DNA of 64,000 nucleotides, taken from contig NZ_PRLE01000005.1 in the NCBI RefSeq assembly GCF_003287495.1, forward strand, positions 124,001-188,000, in the 5' to 3' direction. Origin of the DNA: Faecalibacterium prausnitzii (GTDB lineage: Bacteria; Bacillota; Clostridia; Oscillospirales; Ruminococcaceae). The notes beneath the pieces were generated by a model that was given only the letters and a program-made list of their open reading frames with translations, was not told where the DNA came from and searched no databases. Positions 17,484 to 26,611 of the stretch are shown here, piece by piece. Numbering within the stretch: the first letter of the stretch is position 1; the number at the start of each line of letters is the position of its first letter. Made by a program: the position numbers and the translations under genes.

Positions 17484-18953
17484 ATGGAAAATGAGAACAA
17501 ATGGGAATACGATTATTCCTCTGCAAATAATTCACAGAACACTGCCGGTGAGACTGGCTACCCCAATGTGGGTTCCAGCGGCATGAACACCGCAAACACC
17601 GCCGCTACTTATGGCGAGGCGGATGCCACCAACCCGGAGTACACTGCTCCCGGGCAGGATTCCGGCAACGGCGGCGTCACCCCGCCCCCGGCAGGCCCGG
17701 AACAGAACGCCGCGGCCCCGGGGCAGCCCCAAAAGCAGAAGAAAGACCACAGCAAGCTGGCCAAGAGCGCGGTGGCGCTGGTGCTGGCGGCGGCCATGGG
17801 CTTTGTGGGCGGCTTTGCAGGCGCGCAGTTCGGCAATGGCGGCCACAAGGTCGTCATCCAGCAGGTGGAACGTTCGGACAGCAGCGCGGCTTCGGATTCC
17901 GTCGATGCCGCCGCGGATGGCACCACGGTGTCCAGCGGCATGACCACGGCGCAGGTGGCCAAGATGGTCAGCCCCAGCGTGGTGGTCATCACCACCGAGC
18001 AGGTGGTCTACTCCCAGTGGTCCTGGTACGGTCAGAGCCAGGTGGAGAGCGGTGCCGGCAGCGGCGTCATCATCAGCTCGGACGGCTACATCCTCACCTG
18101 TGACCATGTGGTCGCGGGCGCGTCCAACATCACCGTGACCATCGGCGATGACGACTATACCGCCACCGTGGTGGGCGAGGATTCCACCAGCGATGTGGCT
18201 GTGCTGAAGATCGACGCCAACGGCCTGACCCCGGCTGTTGTGGGTGACAGCGATACCCTGACCGTGGGCGACAATGTGCTGGCTGTGGGCAACCCCCTGG
18301 GTGAGCTGGGCGGCACCGTTACCAGCGGCATCGTCAGCGCGCTGAACCGCAGTGTCAGCATCCAGAGCTCCGGTTCTGTGAACACCATGTCCCTGATCCA
18401 GATGGACGCTTCCGTCAGCCCCGGCAACTCCGGCGGCGGCCTGTTCAACATGAACGGCGAGCTGGTGGGCGTGGTCAACGCCAAGTCCTCTGACTCCGAT
18501 GCCGAGGGCCTGGGCTTTGCGATCCCCATCAATGATGCCATGAAAGTGGCACAGGATCTGCTGGAGAACGGCTACGTCACCGGCCGTCCCTACATGGGCA
18601 TCACCTATCTGGCTGTCACCGATGCACAGACGGCCCAGCAGCTGGGCGTCAATGCCTACGGCATCTATGTGGCCGATGTGGTCAAGGGCGGCCCCGCCGA
18701 CAAAGCCGGCCTGAAAGTCGGTGACCGCATCGTCAGCATCGACGGCACCGAGGTGGCCCAGAAGACCGATCTGGGCACCATCATCCAGCAGCACTCCGCA
18801 GGCGACACCCTCTCCATCACCGTGGCCCGAGGTGGCCAGATGCAGACGGTCAGCCTGACGTTGGGAGAAAAGAATAATTCTACCACCACTGCCGCCGCCC
18901 AGCAGCAGGAACAGCAAGACGCTGGATCTGCCCAGGAGCAGCCGCAGGGCTAA
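17484..18953 (+). CDS. HtrA-like serine protease with PDZ domain
   Basis: A surface quality-control protease (S1C family), 489 residues. A long low-complexity cytoplasmic N-terminus rich in Asn, Gly and Pro (1-90) precedes one membrane helix (~94-116). The trypsin-like domain has the complete triad: His208 in TCDHVV, Asp237 in TSDVAVLKI and Ser316 in PGNSGGG. A PDZ domain occupies ~385-465, with the tail Gln-rich. AAAGGA lies 9 bases before the ATG. It degrades misfolded exported proteins in related species. Confidence 0.94.
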   Translation: MENENKWEYDYSSANNSQNTAGETGYPNVGSSGMNTANTAATYGEADATNPEYTAPGQDSGNGGVTPPPAGPEQNAAAPGQPQKQKKDHSKLAKSAVALVLAAAMGFVGGFAGAQFGNGGHKVVIQQVERSDSSAASDSVDAAADGTTVSSGMTTAQVAKMVSPSVVVITTEQVVYSQWSWYGQSQVESGAGSGVIISSDGYILTCDHVVAGASNITVTIGDDDYTATVVGEDSTSDVAVLKIDANGLTPAVVGDSDTLTVGDNVLAVGNPLGELGGTVTSGIVSALNRSVSIQSSGSVNTMSLIQMDASVSPGNSGGGLFNMNGELVGVVNAKSSDSDAEGLGFAIPINDAMKVAQDLLENGYVTGRPYMGITYLAVTDAQTAQQLGVNAYGIYVADVVKGGPADKAGLKVGDRIVSIDGTEVAQKTDLGTIIQQHSAGDTLSITVARGGQMQTVSLTLGEKNNSTTTAAAQQQEQQDAGSAQEQPQG

Positions 18954-18963
18954 CGCAAATATC

Positions 18964-19009
18964 AAAGAGAGCCGGAACTTTCCCCGCGGAAAGTTCCGGC
19001 TCTTTCTTT
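18964..19009. terminator. Bidirectional terminator between htrA and the pullulanase gene
   Basis: A long perfect inverted repeat: GAGCCGGAACTTTCC pairs with GGAAAGTTCCGGCTC around CCGC, flanked by AAA and TTTCTTT. Confidence 0.92.
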
Positions 19010-20963
19010 ATGCTTTTCCAAAGATGGTCGCGCTGGTGGGCAGCAGCACGGTCTGCCCGCTTCGGATCTGGCTTTCGCCTCTCCACAAACTCGACGAAAT
19101 ACCGTCACTGAGCAGCTTCCAGCTGCCCTCCGGCAGGGGGACGGTCTTCTCCTGCCCGGTGGGGTTATAGAAGACACACAGCGCCTGCCAGAGCGCGCCA
19201 TCCCCGAAGGTTGCAGGCAGCTGCCAGCCCACCAGCGGCTGCTCCAGCGAGAAAAACTGGATGGCCGCCGGGCTGGCGGTGTCCAGCGCGCTCAGCCGGG
19301 GGAAATACCGCCGCAGCCCGATGAGGCCCCGGTAATAATCCACCAGCTCATGGAACTGCTGGGCCCGCTGCCAGTCCAGCCGGTTGAGGGCGGGGGAGGA
19401 GCGGTAGCTGTTGCCCTGCCCCTTTTTGGTGCGGGCAAACTCTTCCCCCGCCTGCCAGAACGGCAGGCCCATGCAGGTGAGGTAAATGCCAGCCGCCAGC
19501 CGGTTCTGGGCCAGCGCGACCGAGTCCATGGCCCCGTACTCCGGGCGCTTGTACCGGACCAAAAGCAATTTGTCCCAGAGGGTGAAGTTGTCGTGGGCGG
19601 AGACATAGCTCACGATCTGCCCGGGGCTGTGGGGCGGCAGGGCGCTGCTGCGGCACCAGGCCGCGACCGCCGCGCCGATATCCCACAGGGCGCTTTCCTT
19701 GCCCTCCACATAGCCCGGCTCCCGGGCGTTAAAACAGCCGCCCTTGATGGCATCCCGGGTGTTATCGCAGAAGATGCCGATCCGCTCGTTCAGCATGGCC
19801 AGATTGTTTTTGTTGGCTTCGTACCGGTGGAGGGCGCTGACGCCGCCCTGCCAGGGCTCGCCGTACATCAGGATGTTCTGGCCGCCGGGGAGTTGATCCA
19901 GTTCGGCCCGGAGCAGGTTCATGGTCTCCACGTCGTACAGGCCCATCAGGTCGAACCGGAAGCCGTCGATGTGGTACTCCCGGGCCCAGTAGAGGACAGA
20001 GTCGATGAGATACCGCCGGGCCATGGGACGCTCGCTGGCAAACTCGTTGCCGCAGCCGCTGCCATTGGAAAAGCTGCCGTCCTCGTTCTGGCGGAAATAA
20101 TAATAGGGCACGGCCCGGTTCAGGACGTTATCGTTGCCATACATGTGGTTGTACACCACGTCCATAATGACGCCAATGCCCGCCGCGTGGAGGGCGGCGA
20201 TCATCTGCTTGCACTCCCGGACGCGCACCTCGCCCCGGGTGGGGTCGGTGGAGTAGCTGCCCTCCGGGATGTTGAAGTGGGCGGGGTCGTAGCCCCAGTT
20301 GTACTGCCGGGTCAAAGAACGGCTCTCGTCCACGCTGCCAAAATCAAAGATGGGCATGAGCTGGACGTAAGAGACGCCCAGCCGCTTGAGATAATTCAGG
20401 CAGGTGGGGTGGATGCCGTCGGAGTGCAGGGTGGTGCCCTGCTGGGCAAAGGCCAGATATTTGCCCCGCCAGGCCGGGCGGACGCCGCTGGCCGGGTCCT
20501 GGGAGAAATCCCGGACGTTGACCTCCCACACCGAGCGGTGGGAGACGGGGATATTCGGGCGGTGGTCATGCAGCCAGCCCGGCGGGTCGATTCGGGCAAA
20601 ATCGGCGATCATGCTCCGCTTGCCGTTCACGCCTGCCGCTCTGGCGTAGGGGTCGGCGGCCTCCCAGCTGGTGCTCCCGGCGTGGAGGGTATAGGTGTAG
20701 TAGCGGCCGTGCTGGTCGCCGGGGAGGTAGACCGACCAGAGCCCCTGCCCCCGCTTTTCCAGCGGGAGGGAGCCGATGCAGACCCCGCCGTCGCCCCGGC
20801 GGTAGAGGTTGACATACACCTGCCGGGCCGTGGGTGCCCACAGCCGCAGGCGGGTGCCGGCCGGGGTGTATTCCACCCCCAGCGGGCCGGTATAGGTGTT
20901 CTGCTGCGCAAAAGCGTCACTCTCAAACAGCGCTTTCCAATCCGCAGGTGTTCGGGTGTTCAT
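19008..20963 (-). CDS. pulA: Type I pullulanase (GH13)
   Basis: Cleaves alpha-1,6 branches of pullulan, glycogen or starch. The protein has 651 residues and no signal peptide, so it acts in the cytoplasm on imported or stored glucan. An N-terminal CBM48-like domain (~20-130, LGVEYTPAGTRLRLWAPTA) precedes the GH13 barrel. The pullulanase signature YNWGYDP, DVVYNHMY (region I), GFRFDLMG (nucleophile Asp), MYGEPW (acid Glu) and YVSAHDN (region IV) are all present. AAGGGG lies ~12 bases upstream of the ATG. The stop falls within the shared terminator. Confidence 0.95.
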   Translation of the reverse strand: MNTRTPADWKALFESDAFAQQNTYTGPLGVEYTPAGTRLRLWAPTARQVYVNLYRRGDGGVCIGSLPLEKRGQGLWSVYLPGDQHGRYYTYTLHAGSTSWEAADPYARAAGVNGKRSMIADFARIDPPGWLHDHRPNIPVSHRSVWEVNVRDFSQDPASGVRPAWRGKYLAFAQQGTTLHSDGIHPTCLNYLKRLGVSYVQLMPIFDFGSVDESRSLTRQYNWGYDPAHFNIPEGSYSTDPTRGEVRVRECKQMIAALHAAGIGVIMDVVYNHMYGNDNVLNRAVPYYYFRQNEDGSFSNGSGCGNEFASERPMARRYLIDSVLYWAREYHIDGFRFDLMGLYDVETMNLLRAELDQLPGGQNILMYGEPWQGGVSALHRYEANKNNLAMLNERIGIFCDNTRDAIKGGCFNAREPGYVEGKESALWDIGAAVAAWCRSSALPPHSPGQIVSYVSAHDNFTLWDKLLLVRYKRPEYGAMDSVALAQNRLAAGIYLTCMGLPFWQAGEEFARTKKGQGNSYRSSPALNRLDWQRAQQFHELVDYYRGLIGLRRYFPRLSALDTASPAAIQFFSLEQPLVGWQLPATFGDGALWQALCVFYNPTGQEKTVPLPEGSWKLLSDGISSSLWRGESQIRSGQTVLLPTSATIFGKA

Positions 20964-21038
20964 GGGTGTTCATTCCCCTTTTTGGCATGTCTTTTGAGAA
21001 TAGTGTACCTGTCTTTTTTCTGATTTTCAAGCCTTTCC

Positions 21039-21067
21039 TTGCAAAACAACAGGAAGTACACTATACT
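21039..21067 (+). promoter_or_regulatory. Sigma-A promoter for the AAA+ ATPase gene
   Basis: TTGCAA (21039-21044), a 17-base spacer and TATACT (21062-21067), ending 26 bases before the ATG. Confidence 0.7.
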
Positions 21068-21093
21068 GAGAAAAAACACACACGGAGGCAGCT

Positions 21094-23154
21094 ATGGCAT
21101 ATACCGACGATTGGGAAAGCTTGATGAACGGCGTGTTTGGCCCGGGCGGCAAGCTCAAATTCTCGCAGAGCACGCCGCAGGCGGCCCAGCCCAAACCGGA
21201 GAAACCTGAAAAAACGCAGGACAGCCCGCTGCCGGATTGGAACGCAGCCCTGCTGGCCCAGCAGAAAAAGCTGGATGAAATGCTCAAACAGCAGAATGCG
21301 GCCCTGAAAGGGCAGGATGCCGCCACAAAGTCGGCGCTGGAAGACAGCCGCAAAATGCTGCGGGATATGGAAGAAGACGGTCTGCTGGCCAAGGGCACGG
21401 CAGACGCGAAGCCAGAGCATCTGGGCAGCTTTGAGGGGCTGGCCGATGAGGTAAAAAAGACGGTCCTCGGGCAGGACGCCTTTGTGGAGGGCGTGGCGCG
21501 GGCCATGCGCCGCCCCTTTGTGCTGGGCACGGAACCCCCGGCGGCCCGCAATGTGGTGCTGCTGTGCGGCGGCCCGGGCACCGGGCGGCACTTTGCCCTG
21601 ACGGAAACGGCCCGCTGCATGGCGGCACGGGGCCTGCTCCAGAGCGATCAGATCGCCTCGCTGGATCTGGCCCTCTACCCCAACTCCGGGGCGGAAAAAC
21701 TCTTTTTGCAGGATCTGTACGCGGCCCTGTACGCCCCCGGTGAGATCGTGGTCTTTGAGCACTACGAAAGCTGCTACCCGGGCTTCCTCAAGACGATCTC
21801 CGACCTGGCCGTCAAAGGCAGCGCGCCCCTCAGCAGCCGCTATCTTGTCAACAAAGAGGGGATCCTGGTGGATGCCGGCACGGCGCTGGCACCGGGCGCG
21901 GTGAGCCGCATCGACCCGCGCGGCAAGTACCTGATCTTCTTTTCCAACAAGGGCCGGGAGGCAATGGCCGATCATTTTGGCGCGGCATTCGTCTCGGCGC
22001 TGGGAGATGTCTGCACCACCACCCCCTTTGCACGGGAGGATCTGGCGGCATTGGCCGCCCAGCAGCTCAACGCGCTGGCCCGGAAAGTGCAGACCCGGCT
22101 GGGCCTGACCCTCTCTGCCGGGGCGGATGTCCGGGATCATGTCGCGGCCCGGTGCACGCCCGAACAGGGGGCGGCAGGGCTTGCTGCCTGCTGCGATAAA
22201 ATTTTCCGGGCCCTGAGCGAGTACTGCCTGCAGACCGACAAAAAGCTGACGGGCATCGTGACCCTCACCGCCCGGCCAGACGGCATCGACTTTCAGCTGG
22301 GGAATGCAGCACCCGCCCGGCTCTTTGATCTGCTGCCTGCCGCCTATACAGGCGCCGTGGACGAGATCAAACGGGAGCTGGACGAGCTGGTGGGCCTTGC
22401 ACCCGTCAAGGAATATGTCTTCGGTCTGGCGGATAACATTCAGGTGCAGCAGCGCCGGGCGGCGGCTGGTTTTAAGACCGCCAGCCTCTCCATGCACATG
22501 ATCTTCACGGGCAACCCCGGCACGGGCAAGACCACCATTGCCCGGCTTGTGGCCCGGTATCTCAAGGCCATCGGGGCCCTCAAGGGCGGGCAGCTCATTG
22601 AGGTGAGCCGCGGCGACCTTGTGGGCCGCTACACCGGCCACACCGCCCCCCTGACCAACAGCGTCATCGAGAGCGCACTGGGCGGGGTCCTCTTCATTGA
22701 CGAGGCCTACAGCCTCTACCGGGGCGAGCAGGACAGCTTTGGCCTGGAGGCCATCGACACCCTTGTCAAGGGGATGGAGGACCACCGGGACGAGCTGGTG
22801 GTTATTCTGGCGGGCTACACCAAGGAGATGGAGACATTCCTCACCGCCAACAGCGGCCTTGCCAGCCGCTTCCCCAACAAGATCGAGTTCCCGGATTACA
22901 CCGCCGACGAGCTGTTGGACATCACCACGGTGCTGGCCAAAGGCAAGGGCTACCGTCTGGCCGAGAACTGCACGTTCCCGCTGCTGGGCTACTACAAGCG
23001 CCGTCAGGCGCTGGACAGCCGCACCGCCGGCAATGGCCGCCTGGCCCGCAACACGCTGGAAAAGGCCATCTTCAACCAGAGCCGCCGCCTTGTGGCCGAG
23101 CCCGCTGCCGAGCTGGATCTGATCCTGCCCGGCGATTTGGAATTTGAAGAATAA
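21094..23154 (+). CDS. Double AAA+ ATPase: ClpB-like degenerate module plus CbbX/SpoVK module
   Basis: A protein of 686 residues. After a Gln/Lys-rich coiled-coil stretch (~50-100) comes a ClpA/B-type module (~110-390) starting LGQDAFVEGVARAMRRP, with a weakened P-loop GGPGTGRH (~159-166, Arg-His instead of Lys-Thr) and no clear Walker B. The second module (~420-686) is complete: P-loop GNPGTGKT (~474), Walker B GVLFIDEAYSL, sensor region LAGYTKEMETF and the Arg-finger region GLASRFPNKIEF, as in CbbX and SpoVK. Substrate unknown. It has its own promoter and terminator. Confidence 0.8.
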   Translation: MAYTDDWESLMNGVFGPGGKLKFSQSTPQAAQPKPEKPEKTQDSPLPDWNAALLAQQKKLDEMLKQQNAALKGQDAATKSALEDSRKMLRDMEEDGLLAKGTADAKPEHLGSFEGLADEVKKTVLGQDAFVEGVARAMRRPFVLGTEPPAARNVVLLCGGPGTGRHFALTETARCMAARGLLQSDQIASLDLALYPNSGAEKLFLQDLYAALYAPGEIVVFEHYESCYPGFLKTISDLAVKGSAPLSSRYLVNKEGILVDAGTALAPGAVSRIDPRGKYLIFFSNKGREAMADHFGAAFVSALGDVCTTTPFAREDLAALAAQQLNALARKVQTRLGLTLSAGADVRDHVAARCTPEQGAAGLAACCDKIFRALSEYCLQTDKKLTGIVTLTARPDGIDFQLGNAAPARLFDLLPAAYTGAVDEIKRELDELVGLAPVKEYVFGLADNIQVQQRRAAAGFKTASLSMHMIFTGNPGTGKTTIARLVARYLKAIGALKGGQLIEVSRGDLVGRYTGHTAPLTNSVIESALGGVLFIDEAYSLYRGEQDSFGLEAIDTLVKGMEDHRDELVVILAGYTKEMETFLTANSGLASRFPNKIEFPDYTADELLDITTVLAKGKGYRLAENCTFPLLGYYKRRQALDSRTAGNGRLARNTLEKAIFNQSRRLVAEPAAELDLILPGDLEFEE

Positions 23155-23163
23155 GCATCGAAT

Positions 23164-23195
23164 AAAAAAGGACAGCCATTGGCTGTCCTTTTTGT
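23164..23195. terminator. Terminator between the AAA+ ATPase and WYL regulator genes
   Basis: AAAAAAGGACAGCCA and TGGCTGTCCTTTTT form a symmetric hairpin usable in both directions; the WYL stop codon lies at its edge. Confidence 0.88.
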
Positions 23196-24166
23196 TAAAC
23201 AGGTTGGTGTGCCTGTGCGATGCGGCTCGTCATCTCCTGCAGGCCGCTGCGGACGGCAGCGGGGGCGGTGATCTCCACCTTGCCGCCAAAGCCGCAGACC
23301 CAGCCGTAAAACTGGTCGCTGACGCAGATGGGCACGGTGAAGTGGAAATGCGTCTCTCCCTCCGGGATGAGGATGGGCGAGGTGCCAAAGCGTTCCCGCA
23401 TGGCGGGTTCAAGATCGGCGGTGCAGCGCAGGGTGACGGAGTGCTCCGGCCCGCCGTACATGTTGAAATGCTTTTTGAGGTAGCTGGGCAGGTCAAACCC
23501 GGCAAACTGCGCCTTGCCCCGGCGGGGAGCGTCCAGCACCAGAACGCCTGCCATTTTGTCCACCCGGTAGTGGCGGATGCCGGCAGGGGATTTCTCATCC
23601 TGATAGGCAATGAGGTAGTAGCAGCCGTTTTCCCAGACCATCTGCCAGGGGCTGATGGTGCGCGTCTCGGGGCGGCCTACTTTTTTGTAGCGGAACTGTA
23701 CCATCCGGCCCTTGTTGATGGCCGAGAACAGGGCGTCCACACTGTAAGGCAGATCTTTGTTGGCGCTCTTGGGGCGGCCATCGACATAGACCTGGCGCTG
23801 GAGCTGGCTGCCCTCGTAATGGGAGGTGAGGCCCTCCAGCTTTTTGATGAGCTTGTCGCTGGTGGATTTGGAGATGACCCGGCTGGACTGCACGGCGTCC
23901 ACCAGCAGCTTGAGCTCGGCCAGGTCAAAGGTGCGGCTGGCCATCCAGTAGCCGCCGTGCCGCCCCCGTTTGAGCTGGATATCGTAGCCCAGCGCGTTGA
24001 GGGCTTCGATGTCGCTGTAAACGCTCTTGCGCTCACACAAAATGCCCTGCCGGGCCAGCATCTCCACCAGCTGCGGGACGTTGAGCAGATGGTTTTCGTC
24101 GGTCTGCTGCTCAAAGATGCGCAGCAGTGCCAAAAGCTTAGATTTCTGTCCTTCCTGCTTAGGCAT
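23195..24166 (-). CDS. WYL-domain transcriptional regulator
   Basis: A protein of 323 residues. The N-terminus (~1-70) is a winged helix-turn-helix (LLALLRIFEQQTDENHLL, then the VYSDIEALNALGYDI stretch). The middle is a WYL domain (~135-215) with FRYKKVGRPETRTISPWQ and the YYLIAYQ strand, and a WCX-type tail (~235-315). WYL regulators sense nucleic acids or nucleotides and often control DNA damage or stress genes; no target can be named. It is convergent with the AAA+ gene. A repeat copy lies upstream at 24247. Confidence 0.9.
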   Translation of the reverse strand: MPKQEGQKSKLLALLRIFEQQTDENHLLNVPQLVEMLARQGILCERKSVYSDIEALNALGYDIQLKRGRHGGYWMASRTFDLAELKLLVDAVQSSRVISKSTSDKLIKKLEGLTSHYEGSQLQRQVYVDGRPKSANKDLPYSVDALFSAINKGRMVQFRYKKVGRPETRTISPWQMVWENGCYYLIAYQDEKSPAGIRHYRVDKMAGVLVLDAPRRGKAQFAGFDLPSYLKKHFNMYGGPEHSVTLRCTADLEPAMRERFGTSPILIPEGETHFHFTVPICVSDQFYGWVCGFGGKVEITAPAAVRSGLQEMTSRIAQAHQPV

Positions 24167-24246
24167 AGATCCTCCTAACAGAACACAGCAGGGCCCACTC
24201 TTTTACAACAGAATAAACCCATGCGTTTTGAGCAAACTTTCCCGGC

Positions 24247-24361
24247 CTGCCAAGGGCCATCCTCCCTCTGTCGCTTCGCGACATCTCCCCCTGGCCGGGG
24301 GAGGTGGGACGCAAGTGCCGAAAGGGGAACGGCTGGCACCGCGAAGCGGTGACGGAGAGAT
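24247..24361. repeat. Interspersed hairpin repeat, copy 3 (tyrA 3' end)
   Basis: Contains GTCGCTTCGCGAC, CCCCCTGGCCGGGGG and CACCGCGAAGCGGTG hairpins in the same order as other copies. It starts at the tyrA stop codon and spans most of the tyrA-WYL spacer, so it may end the aromatic operon transcript. Confidence 0.85.
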
Positions 24362-25222
24362 TTACGGAGCCTTTTTGTCGAACGCGGCGCGGCGCTGGGT
24401 GGAAAGGCGGAACATCTCTTCCAGTTTGTCCCGGTCGTTGGCCACCAGCGCGTTCCGCATCTGGGACAGCGCGGCGTCAAACTGGTCGATCTCCGCGATC
24501 AGATTCTCCTTGTTCCAGAGGAAGAGCTCCGCCCACATTTTATCGTTGATCCGGGCAATGCGGGTCAGGTCGCGGAACGAGTCGCCGGTGTACTCACACA
24601 GGGAAGTGTTGTCGTTGGCGCACATCAGGCTGACGGCGATGGCGTGGCAGAGCTGGCTCACATAGCCGATCATCTTGTCGTGCTCCTGCACCGTCAGGGT
24701 GCAGATGTGCTTGAAGCCCAGCACTTCCGCCAGCTCTCTGGCCCACTGGACGGCCTCCGGGGTGTTCTTTTCCGTCGGGGTAATGATGAAGTTGGCCGGG
24801 GCAAAGTTGACCTCGGCGGCATGCTCCACGCTGGAAGTCTCCCGGCCCGCCATGGGGTGGCTGGCGATGAATTCCACGCCGTCCGGGCACAGGGCCTGGA
24901 TGGGCTCCACCAGCCCGGTTTTGACGCCCGAGACATCGGTGAAGATGCAGCCGGGTTTGAGCAGGGAGCCGTAAGTTTTGAACCACTCGATCAGGGCGGT
25001 GGGGTAAAGCGCGAAAATGATGTGGTCAGCGCTTTGCACCAGGTCCTCAAAATCGTGGGTCTTGCCGCTGCGGATATAGCCGTGGTCAAGGGCAAACTGC
25101 AAGTGACCCTCGCTGCGGTTGATGCCGTCCACGGTGTAGCCTGCCCGGGTGAGCTCCAGGGCGTACTTGCCGCCCAGCAGGCCCAGGCCTACGATGAGAT
25201 AGCGTTTGGATTTATCCAGCAT
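24362..25222 (-). CDS. tyrA: Prephenate dehydrogenase
   Basis: Oxidises prephenate to 4-hydroxyphenylpyruvate in tyrosine synthesis. The protein has 286 residues: a Rossmann NAD-binding N-terminus (YLIVGLGLLGGKYALELTRA), TDVSGVKTGL, the substrate-binding HPMAGRETSSVEHA and a helical C-terminal domain. There is no fused chorismate mutase or ACT domain. The ATG at 25222 has GGAGGT and overlaps the aroA stop by 11 bases. It is the last gene of the aromatic operon. Confidence 0.95.
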   Translation of the reverse strand: MLDKSKRYLIVGLGLLGGKYALELTRAGYTVDGINRSEGHLQFALDHGYIRSGKTHDFEDLVQSADHIIFALYPTALIEWFKTYGSLLKPGCIFTDVSGVKTGLVEPIQALCPDGVEFIASHPMAGRETSSVEHAAEVNFAPANFIITPTEKNTPEAVQWARELAEVLGFKHICTLTVQEHDKMIGYVSQLCHAIAVSLMCANDNTSLCEYTGDSFRDLTRIARINDKMWAELFLWNKENLIAEIDQFDAALSQMRNALVANDRDKLEEMFRLSTQRRAAFDKKAP

Positions 25223-26486
25223 AGTGTACCTCCACGCCCAGCGGTTTGAGGGCGTCAAAGAAATGGGGCCAGCTCTTCTGCACGGCTTCGGCCTCGTTGA
25301 TGGCCAGCGGGATGTCCGCCGCCAGCGCCAGCACCGTCAGGCTCATGACCACCCGGTGGTCGTTGTGGCCGCTGAGGGGGGCCTCCGGGGCATGGAGCTG
25401 CGGTTTGCAGCCCTGCACCGTGATCGTACCGCCCTCACTGGAAAGAACGCCGCCGCAGGCCCGCAGCTCGGCCTCCATGGCCGCGATGCGGTCGCTCTCT
25501 TTGATGCGGAGCCGCTCGGCGTTCCGGATCACGGTCGTCCCCTCACACAGCAGGCCCAGAACCATCAGCACAGGGCCCAGGTCGGGGCAGTCGGCCAGGT
25601 CAATGTCCACGCCGTGGAGCGGGGCCTGCTCGAACACAAGCCCTGCCTCGGTCCGCGTGAACTTTGCCCCGCAGCGGCGCAGGATGTCCAGAATGGCCGC
25701 GTCGCCCTGCAGGGTCTCGGCGGCCAGCCCGGTAAGGGTGATGCCGCCCTTGACGGCCCCCAGCACGGCGAGGAACGCTGCCTGGCTGTAATCGCCCTCC
25801 ACGATGTAATCGCGGGGGTGGTACTGCTGCCCGCCCGGGATGCAGAGGGTGGTGTCGTCCAGCCAATGGCTGGTGACGCCGAATGCCGCCTGCGCGGCCC
25901 GGGTCATCTCAATGTAGCTGCGGCTCTCCACCGGCGGGATGAGGTGCAGGGTGCTGTCCCCGGCCAGCAGGGGCAGGGCGAACAGCAGCCCGCTGATGAA
26001 CTGGCTGGACACATTGCCCGCCAGCGTGTACTCCCCGCTGCGCAGGCTTCCGGCCACGGTCAGCTGCCCGTTTGCCTGCTCGAAATGGAGATTCTGCTCT
26101 CGATATAACGTTTCGTATACAGATTGAGGCCGTTCCATCAGCCGCCCGCGGCCCACAAAGGTGATGGACTGCCCGGTAAGGCTTGCCAGAGGGATGAGGA
26201 ACCGCAGGGTGCTGCCGCTCTCGCAGCAGTCCACCGGGCCGAACACGGGGCGGAAATGCCCCAGTCCCTCCACAAGGACGTCGGCGGGACCGGATTCCAC
26301 CCGGGCGCAGAGCTGCCCGGCAGCGGCCAGCGTGGCCGAGATATCCTTGCTGAACTCGAGATTTTCAATGTGAGAGGTGCCCTTGGCCAGCGCGGAGCAG
26401 AGCACGGCCCGGTGGGCCATGCTCTTGCTGGGAGGTGCGGACACCGTGCCGCCGATGCGGGCGGGGGGAGATATCGTTACAAGCAT
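25212..26486 (-). CDS. aroA: 3-phosphoshikimate 1-carboxyvinyltransferase (EPSP synthase)
   Basis: Sixth shikimate step, joining PEP to shikimate-3-phosphate. The protein has 424 residues, the normal size. Family features are PPSKSMAHRAVL (S3P binding Lys-Ser), CCESGSTLRFLIPLAS, GSSQF-like VSSQFISGLLFALPL, EGDYSQAAF and NAERLRIKESDRI near the C-terminus. AAAGGT lies 6 bases before the ATG. A repeat copy separates it from aroF upstream. Confidence 0.96.
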   Translation of the reverse strand: MLVTISPPARIGGTVSAPPSKSMAHRAVLCSALAKGTSHIENLEFSKDISATLAAAGQLCARVESGPADVLVEGLGHFRPVFGPVDCCESGSTLRFLIPLASLTGQSITFVGRGRLMERPQSVYETLYREQNLHFEQANGQLTVAGSLRSGEYTLAGNVSSQFISGLLFALPLLAGDSTLHLIPPVESRSYIEMTRAAQAAFGVTSHWLDDTTLCIPGGQQYHPRDYIVEGDYSQAAFLAVLGAVKGGITLTGLAAETLQGDAAILDILRRCGAKFTRTEAGLVFEQAPLHGVDIDLADCPDLGPVLMVLGLLCEGTTVIRNAERLRIKESDRIAAMEAELRACGGVLSSEGGTITVQGCKPQLHAPEAPLSGHNDHRVVMSLTVLALAADIPLAINEAEAVQKSWPHFFDALKPLGVEVHYAG

Positions 26487-26551
26487 GGTTTCACCTTTCT
26501 GCCCTTGAGCGCAGGGCCCACCGCCTTACGGGTGGCGAAGTTGTGACCCGA

Positions 26552-26611
26552 CATGCCAAGGGCTCCCCTGTTAGGGGAGCTGGCATTGCGAAGCAATGAC
26601 TGAGAGGTTTA
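26552..26611. repeat. Interspersed hairpin repeat, copy 4 (aroF-aroA spacer)
   Basis: GCTCCCCTGTTAGGGGAGC and CATTGCGAAGCAATG hairpins followed by ACTGAGAGG. It fills the gap between aroF and aroA inside the operon. Confidence 0.82.

Noticed and set aside
19350-21023. A 557-codon plus-strand frame opposite the pullulanase gene
   Set aside because: Antisense to a gene with all GH13 motifs; no ribosome-binding site.
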